Shown: positions 11,387 through 22,129, counted from the stretch's first letter. The stretch: DNA of 64,000 bases from Mytilus trossulus (GCF_036588685.1 NC_086381.1:56047431-56111430); one strand, 5' to 3'. Notes: generated by a model not told the origin, from the sequence alone. Numbers and translations are program-made.

Positions 11387-12312
11387 AGTTCATCCTCATT
11401 TTCTAATACTAGTATTTGAAATAGTGTTTGTGGATGGTACCTTTAAATGCTGTCCAAGATATTTTTTTCAAATGTACACACTGCATGGATGTAAAGATGG
11501 TAACTATGTGCCGCTAGTATATGCATTGCTTCCTGGAAAAAGTGAAGAATGCTACACAAACATGTGGAACTTTATATTTCAACTTTGTGAACAGAGAAAT
11601 CTTGTACTAATACCACAGTCTATTCATATAGACTTTGAACAAGCCATGCATAATGTTATTTTGCGAATGTTGCCCGGATCGAAAATCGATTGCTATAGAT
11701 TTTCACCTTGGCCAAAATTGGTGGCGGAAAATTCAAGATCTTGGATTAAGGACCGAGTATAAGGAAAAGACCTGCGAAATTGGTAAATGGTTATCATCAA
11801 TTTTTGGGTTACCATACCTACCGCCTGATTAAATTGAAGACTTCTTCGTAGAGGACATTATGACTGAATCTCCAACTGATAGCAGATGCATAAAATTTGC
11901 TGACTATGTTTTGGAAACTTATATAAGCTCGGAATCTAGATATCCACCGTCATTTTTGGCTGCTATACCCACTGCTAATTTCAAACGAACCAACAATGGA
12001 CCAGAGTCATTCCATGCACGTTTTAATGAACAATTTTATTCAAAACATCCAAACATGTTTATTTATGTTGACGTTGTAAAGAAGATTCAGGCTACAACAT
12101 ACATCAAAATGAGATATATGGACACACCGGCTGCAGTTCGACGATGGGAGAAAGGGAAAACTGACTATCTTATGGAGAAAAATGGCATGCACCTAAAAGG
12201 GAAATTTCAAGGCATGACTACATCAAGACCGTTGCTTATAAATTTTGTGCCAGAACAGACTTGTAACTTTACTATAGTGCTAACAAATGTCTCAATAATG
12301 TACTCCGGTGTA
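11387..12312 (+). pseudogene. MULE-type DDE transposase pseudogene of element A
   Basis: The frame open from about 11387 contains FVDGTF (first catalytic Asp) at about 11427, then LYTLHG-like and PLVYALLPGKSE blocks, then HIDFEQA (second acidic site) near 11626. Together these are diagnostic of the MULE transposase domain. Reading then shifts by one near 11700, inside the zinc-chelating Cys/His-Gln block. It continues in the other frame through an in-frame TAA at 11830, then NNGPESFHARFNEQF (about 11992), the likely third catalytic Glu, and a C-terminal tail. No N-terminal DNA-binding domain is present. The frameshift plus nonsense codon make it inactive. The elements at 51125 and 52522 encode relatives. 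At the site of this TAA the 52522 copy has a sense ATG codon. Confidence 0.88.
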
Positions 12313-12593
12313 TAGTGCTTTCTTTTCTGTTTTTATCAAGGTTTTAACATTACTTTCATGATTTTACCAAGGTTTTATTCAGGTTTTAACATTACATGTA
12401 TGATTTTAGCATTACTTGTATGATTTTATCGAGGTTTTAGCATAACTTGTATGATTTTATGATAACTGATTTCTGAGGAATATGTTTCTTCATTACTAAA
12501 AGACTTTTTGAATTTTTTTATATTTTATACTATTTTACCTGTATTGACCTGTACTTACCTGTAATATTGACGAAAATGAAAGATTTAGTTTTT

Positions 12594-12672
12594 GGCGCAA
12601 ATGAAATATGGTTTGTGGCGCAAATGAATGATTTTTTTGGCGCAAATGAAATGCCAATTGGCGCAAATGAAA
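12594..12672 (-). repeat. Right terminal array of element A
   Basis: Four inverted motifs GGCGCAAATGAA(A) start at 12594, 12617, 12639 and 12660, spaced 23, 22 and 21 bp. They mirror the left array. The outermost is followed by AGCACAG and then the TSD. Confidence 0.9.
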
Positions 12673-12914
12673 AGCACAGGATTGAATTATCTTTATTGTT
12701 TTTTTTGGAATTGTATTGTTTAGTTCAGTTTTACCTTTAACATGAATTTGCATATAAAAAAATAAAATATATATCTCATTCGATGTGCTTTTTCAGTTTA
12801 TTTTTCATGATGATAAATTAATTTGTTGTGTTTTGCAGTTCACGAATAAAGAAAATTATTTTATAGTTGCGTTTTTTTCTGTAACAAGTTCGATTTTTGT
12901 TTTTCATTGTGATT

Positions 12915-12945
<31 letters not shown>

Positions 12946-13371
12946 AAATCAAGTTTTTAGGACCCCCTTTTTTAAATGGCTGGATCCGCCCCAGCGATTT
13001 CAACTTCTACCAAAATTTAACTCTAAAATAAGAAGCGTATAACGAATATAAACATCCATCATGTGTGCAGATATGATTACGGTAATGGGTCCTGAGTGCA
13101 CTTTGTGGAGCGGCCGGTTGTTTAGACGTACCCGAAGAATAAATCATTTCCTGAACCTAAAATACATTTATCTGTAATTAAAGAAAATTCGCCTAAAACA
13201 TTCTCTCATATATTTAAACAATTAATTGTAAAATAATTAATTCAACGTCGGACTTTCTGTCTGTTTACTAATACTTTTCTTGTTCAGTTTAGTTTATACC
13301 AATAAATGAACGGAAATATACGGAAGCGTATTAGGGACATAGAAAAAATAAAATTGGCAGTGAACTTTTTT

Positions 13372-13960
13372 TTCAAAGTTGAAATTTTGACTTTTCAAAT
13401 CTCGAAATTTTGACTTTAACTTGAAATTATGGCTTTTCAAATCCCGAAATTTTGACTTAAACTTGAAATTTTGACTTTCTAAAATCTTGAAATTTCGACA
13501 TTTCAAAAAGTCAAAATTTTTTGAAACTCGAAATTTCAACTTATAAAAAAGTCAAAATTTCCACTTTAACCTCGAAATTTCTACTTTTTTAAAACTCGAA
13601 ATTTTGTCCTATTTTAAACTCGAAATTTCGACTTATTTAAAACTCGAAATTTCAACTTATCTAAAACTCAAAATTTCGACTTTTTTAAAACTCGAAATTT
13701 CGACTTATTTTAAACTCGAAATTTCAACTTATTTTAAACTCAAAATTTCGACTTATTTTAAACTCGAAATTTCAACTTATTTTAAACTCAAAATTTCGAC
13801 TTTTTTAAAACTCGAAATTTCGACTTATTCTAAACTCGAAATTTCGACGTATTTTAAACTCGACATTTCAACTTATTGTAAACACAAAATTTCGACTTTT
13901 TTTTAAATCGAAATTTCGACTTTGATCTCAAAATTACGACTGTTGAAATCTCGATTTTTT
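13372..13960. repeat. Left 24-bp array (CGAAATTTCG)
   Basis: About 23 units of 24 bp in the pattern CTCGAAATTTCGACTTATTT, with frequent G/A and C/T changes. The period is a multiple of three, so a stop-free frame encoding an eight-residue repeat appears. It is an artefact of the repeat. Confidence 0.9.
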
Positions 13961-14704
13961 TTACTTTTTCTAAGTACTTTTAAAACTTTGATGTTAGTAT
14001 TCAAACAGTTGTTACAATTTTAGAAGAAGTAGACATGGACGCAAATTATTAAAGCGCCATCCACTTATTTTGGCAATTTGTATTCATAAACTGGTTTTGT
14101 TCTTAAATTAAGATATGGATAAGCATTTAATATTAAAGAAACCATTCGTAAAGAACGTGCATGTTGAGGACATTTAGCATCACAGTTGCAAAGGCCTGTT
14201 TGGTATACCAATAGCAAGTCACTGACTTTGCCTTGTTTAAACAATGGTAAATCAAGTAGCCCAAAATGCCATGCATATTCAGAACGACCAATGAGCTGCC
14301 CCAGTTTTCTAGTTTTGGAAGTTTGCATTCTTATAACACAACTATTAACCCTAGTCTTTATATATTAGACTGTTGAATAAAAGTATGTCGTAATATAGGT
14401 GTGTCGGAATAGCGGGGTTACTTGATACACATATCTGAAGTCCAGACTTGAAATATGTATTTGATCTGAACGTGAAACATATTTTATTTATTCTTTGGCA
14501 AGAACAATATTTTCTATCTAAAATAACCTCTTTAAAATGTTTTAGTTTATTAAAATATGCTTATGAATCTTTTGTAGATAGTTGTCTCATTGGCAATCAT
14601 ACCACATCTTCTTTTTTATATTATGAAGTTTATGATGTAAATGACTCTCCGCCTCGTTGATATGAATGACTGTGAATGTGGTAATCGCAAACGTATAAAT
14701 ACTG

Positions 14705-15165
14705 AGGAAAAGTCGAAATTTTAAGTTTTAAAAAAGTCGAAATTTTGAGTTTAAAACAAGTAGAAATTTTGAGTTTAAAAGAAGTCGAAATTTTGAGTTT
14801 AAAAGAAGTCGAAATTTCGAGTTTAGAAAAGGTCGAAATTTCGAGTTTAGAAAAAGTCGAAATTTCGAGTTTAAAAAAAAATCGAAATTTTGAGTTTAAA
14901 AGAAGTAGAAATTTTGAGTTTAAAAGAAGTCAAAATTTCGAGTTTAGAAAAAGTCGAAATTTCAAGTTTTAAAGAAGTCGAAATTTTGAGTTTAAAAGAA
15001 GTCAAAATTTCGAGTTTAGAAAAAGTCGAAATTTCAAGTTTTAAAAAAGGTCGAAATTTCAAGATTTTAGAAAGTCAAAATTTCAAGATAAGAAAAGTTA
15101 AAATTTCGAGTTAAAGTCGAAATTTTGAGATTTGAAATGTCAAAATATCGACTTTGAAAAAAAAG
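14705..15165. repeat. Right 24-bp array (CGAAATTTCG)
   Basis: About 18 units, inverse of the left array in overall orientation, built on AAGTCGAAATTTCGAGTTTA. Several neighbouring units are locally duplicated (for example 14912-14984 resembles 14984-15056), showing recent array turnover. Confidence 0.9.
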
Positions 15166-15215
15166 TTCACTGCCAATTTTATTTTTTCTATGTCCCTAAT
15201 ACGCTTCCGTAGAAA

Positions 15216-15290
15216 TAAGTACTTTTTTTAGGAAAATTTACAACTAGATGAACGGAATTAAGTACTTTTTAGGAAAATTTACAACTCAAA
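15216..15290 (+). repeat. Short direct duplication beside the 24-bp-array element
   Basis: AAGTACTTTTTTTAGG...TTTACAACT occurs twice in tandem (from 15216 and from 15259), just outside the TSD of the preceding element. Confidence 0.6.
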
Positions 15291-16344
15291 TTTTCAAAAA
15301 CAAAATTCTACACTTTTTACCTGGATGTTTTTCTCTGTCTCTCAAACGTAGCGACCAACACCTCACATGACGTATTCTCGATGTTGAGGTATTGACAATA
15401 TACAATCACATTTATCAATATACAGCAAGTAAGTAATTTGGTGTTGAATGCCAGTAGATCAGAATTTGTTAATTGAACTTTACCTGTTTAAGGGGCACTA
15501 GCTGCCAAGTTCATGTTCTTCATCGATTTTAATAAAATTCACATAACGTGTTTAGTGTTGAATTGTTTATTAAAATGTTGCCCACAATCTTGGCTGATAT
15601 GCATAAAACCATTATATTTCATGACACTGCATGAAAAAGAAATTGACTTATCGCATTATACCAGAACCAGAGACATATATATTGTATCTAATATCTCTGT
15701 CAGAACTAAAAAATAAACTACAGTAAGTCCACATACACATAAGAGGGTATGGATGTGAATTAACAAGAGAACAAAGGACAAAGAAAAAGGAATAAAGTAT
15801 AGTGAAAGAAAGAGAATAATGGAAAGAAAGTGTAAGTTATTAAAAATATAACTAAAAAAAGAAGACACCCTCCGAGACGAGCCTCACATGCACTGTTATT
15901 ACCCAAGGTTAATTTTACGGCGGCCCATTTTATTTTGGCTTAGAAATAAACATAATTGACAAGTTTCCTTCCCCTGCATTCTCGATCCCACATGTAAATA
16001 GCACGGTGATTTCAAAAAGACATTGATACATCATTACAACACTTGCCGTCAGTGTTTGAATATATTGATTAAGAAGGTATAGAAGATTAATGCACGCACA
16101 CTATTATCCACCACTGGCCTAAATAGTTAGTCCGCAAACAACGAGGGTCATAAAAACCCAGCACTTTGAACACAGCCACCGGCATGGTGTAAATCTGAAA
16201 GCTTCCCACTATCCATTTCTACCTATAGAAAACTTTTGCCTTTCATTTATCAAAAATGAAATATGTTGATATTAATGGTATATAAGAATTATTGGGGAAT
16301 TCAAACCATTCCTATTGTAAGTGATAAAACTAAATTTATATCAG
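15291..16344. other. No gene seen
   Basis: AT-rich sequence. Frames of 67-70 codons at 15513-15716 (plus) and 15656-15868 (minus) overlap each other and show no domain features. Confidence 0.4.
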
Positions 16345-16507
16345 GGTGATTGAAATGAGGAAAAAAGGGGGGATCAGGAGTTCAGGGCCCCCTGTTTAGG
16401 AAAAGAATTAGTTGATTATATATGGAATCACTGAGTCATGGCAGGAGCAGGCCCCTCTTAGGCAGTCGGTGGGCCCCACTTATGAAAAATTCTGGATACA
16501 CTGCTGT
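16345..16507. repeat. MITE-like family 2 copy
   Basis: G-rich end GAAAAAAGGGGGGATCAGG, core GATTATATATGGAATCACTG, and a C-rich end with GCAGTCGGTGGGCCCCAC and TTCTGGATACACTGC. Related to 7984, 43842 and 46917. Confidence 0.65.
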
Positions 16508-16861
16508 GTTCATGGTAGTCTTCAGTTGTATTATCTTTTAAAAATAAAATTACACCTGTATAGTGTATATTAACGTATTTACACTTTTGGTATTTAGCTG
16601 TATTTTGCCTCCAAATGACCTTACATCACCTCCGAATAACCTCTTGACGTCAAGCAACAATCACTTTTTAGTTGTGACGTCATATGTTTTGAATTATGAA
16701 GTCAAAGTTTACGGGAACTTGTGTGATGTTATGTAATGGCGGACAAATTTGCATACAAGTGTAAATACGTCTATTCTTTAGTGTAAATCAAGGGAAAATA
16801 CTGTGAACTATCTGTGCATTGGGGCTTATTAAAAGGTATTTCGTGGGGAAGAAAGAAGGGA

Positions 16862-17425
16862 GGGTGAGTCCATGGGAGGTAATCCCAACCCCTTTCAATT
16901 TGAGAATATGCTATTATCTTGTAAACGGTCCAGATCCCCATCCCTAAACTATATATATTCTTGAATGGGACGATAAAACAAATCAAATGAAATATTAAAA
17001 GGAGGTCTTTGGGGGTTACCCCACCCTGTTCAATTTGAGAATGTGCTATTATCTTGTGAACGATCCAGATCCCCACCCCTAAACCATATATATTCTTGTC
17101 GGGGACAATAAAATTAATAATGAAATAAAATAAAAGTGAAGTCCCACCCCCTCTAGTTTGAAAACTTGTAAACGGTCAAGATCCCCACCCCTAAACCATA
17201 TTTATATATTCTTGTATAGAACAATAAAACAAATCGAAGGAAATATAGGGAGAGTCCATGGGGTTCACCCCCACCCCCACATGTTTGAGAAACTTTTAAA
17301 TGGTTGAGATCCCCTGTCATGCCTGTCATCCAGTGGTTAGGTGAAAAAATTTCAGGATCCCTGATCCCCACCCTCAAACCATATATATTCTTGTATGAGA
17401 CAATAAAACAAATCAAATGAATATA
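16862..17425 (-). repeat. Minisatellite of about four ~140-bp units
   Basis: Each unit carries AACGGTCCAGATCCCCA, CCCTAAACCATATATATTC and a tract ACAATAAAACAAATC. Units are imperfect, and the last contains an insertion around 17310-17360. Minus-strand frames across it (16771-17076, 17153-17416) are repeat artefacts. An end of the GGCGGATCCAG MITE family adjoins at 17425-17490. Confidence 0.75.
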
Positions 17426-17500
17426 GGACCATCCCCTTTGTCTTGGGTTGGGAACCCCCCTTTTTAGAATGGCTGGATCCGCTCCGGCATACCATCTAGC

Positions 17501-19402
17501 TAGCTATAAAGGCTTTAAAAATATGAAATCAAACAAGGAAATTAACAGTGTAGGCAACTGTTTTGAATTTAAAAAAAAGTCTTTTACATATATAACAATG
17601 TTAAATTTTTTGTGCATTTATTTTTGCTTATCCTATTTTCAATAATGGACAAAATTGCATGATTGAATATTGTAATTTAAGAAAAATCAACATACATGAT
17701 ATAAAATGGGAAGTGGAAACTGGGAATTTGACAAAGAGACAACAACCCAATCAAAGAGCAGACAACGGCCGAAGGTCACCTATATATATGGGTCTTCAAT
17801 GCAGTGAGAAAAATTCGGCACTGGTCTTCAGCTCATAAATATGTATCAGAAATGAAAACGAGATACAGCTTTCAGTTTTATTAATAAAAACCTCACAATA
17901 AGTTCTGAATATCAGAATATACAGTATTGCAAGATTCTCTCAAAATGTACACATAGAGCTGAAAAACTGTCAGTGACTGTAAAATTAATCATGCTTACAT
18001 TAAAGTCCATGGAGTCCATCTTAATATGCATACTCACGTACAAAGAAATATAAGTTAAAGTATGCAATAGACATCAAGTTTTCAAAAATAAGAGTATCTA
18101 TGCCATTAATTTACGACAAGATCTTAATCATTCTTAAGTAATAATTTCGGTTTGTTTCAATATTTCAGAGGTTAGTATGACCTCCTCTTAATGGTGATGA
18201 TGTTTTCGTTTTAAAGTTGGGAAAATTGTTTGTACATGTACCAACAAAAATAAAAACACAAAGTCAATCTAGAATTATGTTTTTATCATTTTTTTATGTT
18301 TAGGTTGTCAGCAAGATGAAAAGGACAAGTATGCAGTTCAAAATTCAAAATGTGGATAAGTTACCTTTGCAGATTTTCATACTTTGCAGGAATGAATTCA
18401 AAGGTTATATGATGGACAGCAGAGAAAGAAAAAAAACACTTTTCAATTATCCTGCTCCTGGATAAATGTAAAACATCTTGTTTTTCGGTAAGTTTTATGC
18501 TCTGTTTTGATAGTGTTAGTGCATTCATCTTTCCAGTCTTTCCTCTAATTGTAATTTTTTGTGAGTGTTCACCATGAATTTCAGTAAGTAACTGGTGGAT
18601 TTACATGTATATACTCAAAATTTAGTACTAATATTAATGGGATTTTAGCATGACATCCTGCCAAATGTTTATTAATCATGTTTATGTTCCAGAACATACA
18701 AGTATTTGGACTGTACGCATACAGTCTGCCCAATTTTAAGAAGTTGGTCAAGTTTATTACAAACAAATGTACAGTACAGATCAACATAACTAAAATTTTT
18801 AATAGATAAATACAAAATGTTTAATTGCAGTTAAAATAAAAACACAGGTTTGGTCGAGCTGGTACCAGACAGTACAAGTATACTTATATGGTCTGACTGT
18901 ACACATATGGTGGGACTGTAAGTTCTGGACCATAAAAGTAAGATCCGAATACTGATATGGTCTGGAACATTTATACATGTCTTAAAATTAATATCAAACA
19001 CATTGGTGTTTTTGAACTTGGTAATAAGTTATTTGATAGAACTATAATGTTTTGGGATATCAAAATAAAAAATATCCCATTTTTACTTTTAATAAAGAAG
19101 AAAATCATTGATGTATGTTTAAATGTATATTAAAATGAGACAGCAAGCCAACAACACAAAAAATAAGGATAAAACATACATATTTTTTTGTATCAATGTT
19201 ATAATTTCCAATATGTTCAAAGAGTTCAAGGTATTTTTTCATTGAAATAAAACACAAATTGAAATCAAATTGAAATCTGTCTGAACTTCAAAAGCTTAAA
19301 AAAATATTGTTTCTGTTGTCTGCATTTTGTATAATATATTGCAAATTCTTGTGAATAATGGAATGTTATTATAGTTGTCTAAAGTTTCAACATTGATCTT
19401 TA
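17501..19402. other. No gene seen; one dispersed-repeat copy
   Basis: Minus-orientation copy of repeat family 3 at about 17705-17845 (AATTTGACAAAGAGACAACAACC...GAAGGTCACC). The rest is AT-rich with no supportable gene. Confidence 0.5.
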
Positions 19403-19600
19403 TACTGTAAATTACAAAAATTCATTATTGCGATTCTGTCATTTTAGACTTAAATGCGATTTTAAATTTTACGCTTTTGAGAAAAATCCTGTTTAATCCA
19501 TATAAAATATTTCATAATGCGAGTTTAAATTATTGCATTTACAACTCTGTTGCATTTTTCGCAAAAAAAACCAACTCGCATTAATTCCGAATTTACAGTA
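19403..19600. mobile_element. ~200-bp TIR MITE (TACTGTAAATT ends)
   Basis: The left end TACTGTAAATT and right end AATTTACAGTA are inverse. Inside, TGCGA and TGCGAG motifs recur. Terminal TA on both sides would suit a Tc1/mariner-type TA target. No coding capacity. Confidence 0.65.
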
Positions 19601-20399
19601 TATATATATATATTATGTATATAACTTGGGAAAATACCAAATGTTATAAAGAAGAATAATTTAATTGATTGGTATATGGTATTAGAATAGGAAGATGTGG
19701 TATATTGCTAATTTGACAACCCTCCATCAGAGACCGAAGGATGTAGGCCGTTAGCAACTGATGACACTGGACAACCTTTAACAATCAGTAAAATCCATAC
19801 CGCATAGCTATTTTTATTGAAAATCATATTATTGCTACATGTATGAAAACAATTTTGTATAATCCATTACTTTAGATTTTATTGGTACTTTTTCAGAAGG
19901 ATTGAAATTCACCACCTAGAATACATGGAGAAAACATAGAAACAAGACCAGAATAAATTCAAAGACAAAAGTTGGATCAGTTCTTATTTTCATCACTCTG
20001 TCAATGATTTGAAGTTCTTTTAAATTCAAAAAAATATTGAAACCACAATAATGTCAAAGTTTTGTGCTGAATGTCCAAAAAGTGGACTATACCATCAAAC
20101 AATGCTGGATGATAAGACACTATTAATGTTTTGTGTTGAGGGATATTGTGAAAAAAATAGATTTACTTAAATAGCTACTAGTATGTTAAGCCTAACAATA
20201 GAGTTTTTATTGATTTCAAATGGCAAATAATTGTGTTTCATGAAAGTATTCTATAATTCATGAATAAACATATATTGATACTTACATTATCTGCTTTGTT
20301 GTTTAAAAGTTTAGTTTTGAACAGTTAAAGAACAATATGCTAAATTAACATTTCCCAAGAAAAAAAGATATTCAATTAAAAAGATTCATCGTATAATAA
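19601..20399. other. No gene seen
   Basis: AT-rich; a decayed fragment of the mussel dispersed repeat lies around 19690-19805. No coding signal. Confidence 0.4.
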
Positions 20400-20872
20400 T
20401 TTACTACCAAATAGAACACATTGTAACATACACATTACTGTTTATTTATATCTATATATTTACAATTAGAATCCCATAGGATTTTAATTTGTCCCATGGG
20501 ATATTAAAAATCCCATGGGATAATAAAAATCCCATGGGATTTTTTTTGTCCCATGGGACAACAAATATCCCATGGGACTACAATAATCCCATGGGACAAA
20601 AAAAAATCCCATGGGATTTATCCAAAATCCCATGGGATAATGGTAAATCCCATGGGATTTTGCCCTGTCCCATGGGATATTGAAAATCCCATGTTTTTAT
20701 AATTCAAATTGCAAAATAAATATGAAAGTAACTGTAGAAAACCAAGGAAATTATTGAATCCCATGTAATTCTGCACATTTTGGTTATATACATGATATTG
20801 TAGCTCTTGTTTGAGGCGGCGGCGGATTTGCAAATGAGTGTTTTGCAAATTAAAAGTGTCCAGTGTTTATAT
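20400..20872 (-). repeat. Right arm with ten TCCCATGGGA palindromes
   Basis: Inverted copy of 391-860. It has one decayed palindrome (20471-20482), then ten perfect TCCCATGGGA copies to about 20677 at 18-21 bp spacing, then a half-site ATCCCATG. Unit number and spacer sequences correspond one-to-one with the left arm. Confidence 0.9.
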
Positions 20873-20883
20873 TAAAATCAAAA

Positions 20884-21275
20884 TCTTGCGATAACTAAGT
20901 CGTCTTGTTAGTATGGCGATATATAAGGTGTCTAGAGCAAATCATTGCGATAACTAAGACGTCTTGTTGTTAGATATAGCGAAATATTGCGATAACTAAG
21001 GCGTCTTGTTATTTATAGCAAATAATAACGATAAGTAAGGCTTCTTCTTTTCAAATATAGCAATGCATTGCTCTAAATATGGTGCCTTGTTGTTAGATAT
21101 AGCGAAACTATTGCGATAAATAAGTCGTCTTATTACATAAAGCAAATTCTTGGGATAATTAAGTCTTCTTACTGTTAAATATAAAAAATTATTGCGCTAA
21201 ATAAAGTGCCTTGTTGTTAAATATAGCGAAATATTGCGATAAATAAGGCGTCGAATTGCAATATTCAAAACATTA
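20884..21275 (+). repeat. 42-bp tandem array
   Basis: About nine imperfect units of the form TTGCGATAACTAAGACGTCT followed by TGTTGTTAGATATAGCGAAA. Starts near 20945, 20988, 21028, 21070, 21112, 21150, 21193 and 21235 give a 38-43 bp period; the first step is ~60. It begins 12 bp outside the right arm of the 20.5 kb structure. Confidence 0.8.
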
Positions 21276-21338
21276 TCGCGATGATTATCATATATGGTTT
21301 AGTTATAAACAATAATACAAGGCAGCTCCAGGCTTCCG

Positions 21339-21804
21339 TAGATATCTTATTAACTTATAGAGATATCTTATAAACTTTTAGAGATATCTTATTAACTTAT
21401 AGAGATATCTTATTTAATTGGTTATAAAGATATCTTATTTAATATATAAGATATCTCCATAAGTTAATAAGATATCTCTATTAGTTTATAAGATATCTCT
21501 ATAATTAATAAGATATCTTATAAAGTATGTATTTAAAAGATATCTTTATAAAGAAGTAAGATATCTTATATACTTTATAAGATATCTTATATACTTTATA
21601 AGCTATCTTATATACTTTATAAGATATCTTATTAATTAATAGAGATATCTTATTAACTTATATAGATATCTTATTAGATAATAGAGATATCTTATAAACT
21701 AATAGAGATATCTTATTTCCTTTCAAATTAAATAAGATATCTTATTAAAATTAAAGATATCTTAATACTTAATAAGATATCTTGTTAAATAAATAAGATA
21801 TCTT
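21339..21804. repeat. Array of 21 GATATC palindromes
   Basis: Twenty-one GATATC sites, mostly within AGATATCT or AAGATATCTT, plus one AGCTATCTT variant, in 466 bp (mean spacing ~22 bp). Spacers are A/T only, often containing TTAACTTAT or TTATAAACT. The organisation parallels the TCCCATGGGA arrays. Confidence 0.9.
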
Positions 21805-22129
21805 CAAATTTGAATAAATATAAAAACGGCGTGCCATATGACTGTCGTATGATACAATAGTGCTCTGATTGAATATCTCAGGTGTACTTATGTATATCAG
21901 CCCAGGCATTTGTCGTTGACTTTCAACATTTCATTTCAATTTGTTCTAGATAGTTCAAAATACATGATAATAGAAACAAGAAATGTTAATTTGCGAGGAA
22001 TTCATTTAAAGATTTTATGTCCAGCAGCAAATATTACATTTGTATTGAAAACGGTAACTTGCTCATAATATATGACATGCGTATCTTACTTTGTTCTAGA
22101 ACGACACACTTATATCTAAGTTAGTTAAA

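Larger units (their letters stand above)
11188..12679 (+). mobile_element. MULE-like element A with terminal TTTCATTTGCGCC arrays
   Basis: A perfect 9-bp direct repeat GATTGAATT flanks it (11179-11187 and 12680-12688). The left end GGGCGCATTTCATTTGCGCC pairs with a right end whose reverse complement is CTGTGCTTTTCATTTGCGCC. Each end carries four array motifs pointing inward. Between them lies one decayed transposase reading frame. The 1492-bp length and missing N-terminus suggest an internally deleted, non-autonomous copy. Removing the element and one TSD restores the continuous palindromic arm of the surrounding foldback, which confirms the boundaries. The 9-bp TSD is typical of Mutator-like elements. 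Confidence 0.88.
10752..12959. mobile_element. Foldback element split by the nested MULE-like element
   Basis: The left arm runs from TAAAAACTTGATTTAGAG (10752), through a GA microsatellite (10766-10801), to about 10977. The right arm is its inverse: 11129-11187 continues after the nested insertion at 12689-12959, including a CT microsatellite near 12921-12945. The arms match closely by eye, except that the right has a ~115 bp segment flanked by TGAACT direct repeats that the left lacks. This fits deletion between short repeats in the left arm. The loop holds a GGCGGATCCAG-type MITE fragment (11030-11115). Confidence 0.75.
9725..13134. mobile_element. 3.4 kb composite TIR element with 8-bp TSD
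   Basis: Perfect 8-bp direct repeats AAGAATAA lie at 9717-9724 and 13135-13142. Inside them, ends of about 115 bp are inverted copies, both reading GTACGTCTAAACA from the outside and ending near TTTTAGAGTTAAATTTTG. The interior includes unique AT-rich DNA (about 9945-10750), a foldback (10752-12959) and, inside that, a MULE-like element (11188-12679). A segment at 9860-9945 is an inverted match to 10953-11030, so the element was already rearranged before the youngest insertion. The TIR and TSD argue for transposition of the whole. The encoded transposase belongs to the nested element and need not have moved this one. Confidence 0.7.
13319..15211. mobile_element. 1.9 kb non-autonomous element made of 24-bp palindromic arrays, 6-bp TSD
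   Basis: The outer ends are exact inverted copies starting TACGGAAGCGTATTAGGGAC and continuing for ~60 bp. A perfect 6-bp direct repeat GAAATA flanks the element (13313-13318, 15212-15217). Each end leads into a long array of a 24-bp unit centred on CGAAATTTCG. The middle (about 13960-14705) is unrelated. It holds an 87-codon minus-strand frame (14065-14328) that I do not recognise, possibly captured host DNA, and a fragment of the mussel repeat (14576-14626). Polinton- and IS3EU-type elements use 6-bp TSDs. No enzyme is encoded, so superfamily assignment is open. Confidence 0.85.
391..20872. mobile_element. Candidate 20.5 kb element bounded by long palindrome-array TIRs
   Basis: Two arms of about 470 bp (391-860 and 20400-20872) are inverted copies of each other. 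The outermost ~120 nt are identical and the rest is roughly 95% identical by eye. Both begin ATATAAACACTGGACAC. A 4-bp ATAT duplication is possible at the outer edges, but ATAT also fits as the end of the arm, so the TSD is ambiguous. The interior has no large ORF of its own and holds many nested younger elements. It may be one giant TIR or foldback transposon swollen by insertions, or two independent copies of a ~470 bp repeat that landed in opposite orientation. What is seen is the inverted pair. That it forms one element is inference. Confidence 0.5.

Noticed and set aside
13604-15114. Long stop-free frames encoding eight-residue peptide repeats on both strands
   Set aside because: They arise because the tandem unit is 24 bp, a multiple of three. 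Frames are open on both strands and the sequence is a TIR array, not a repeat protein gene.
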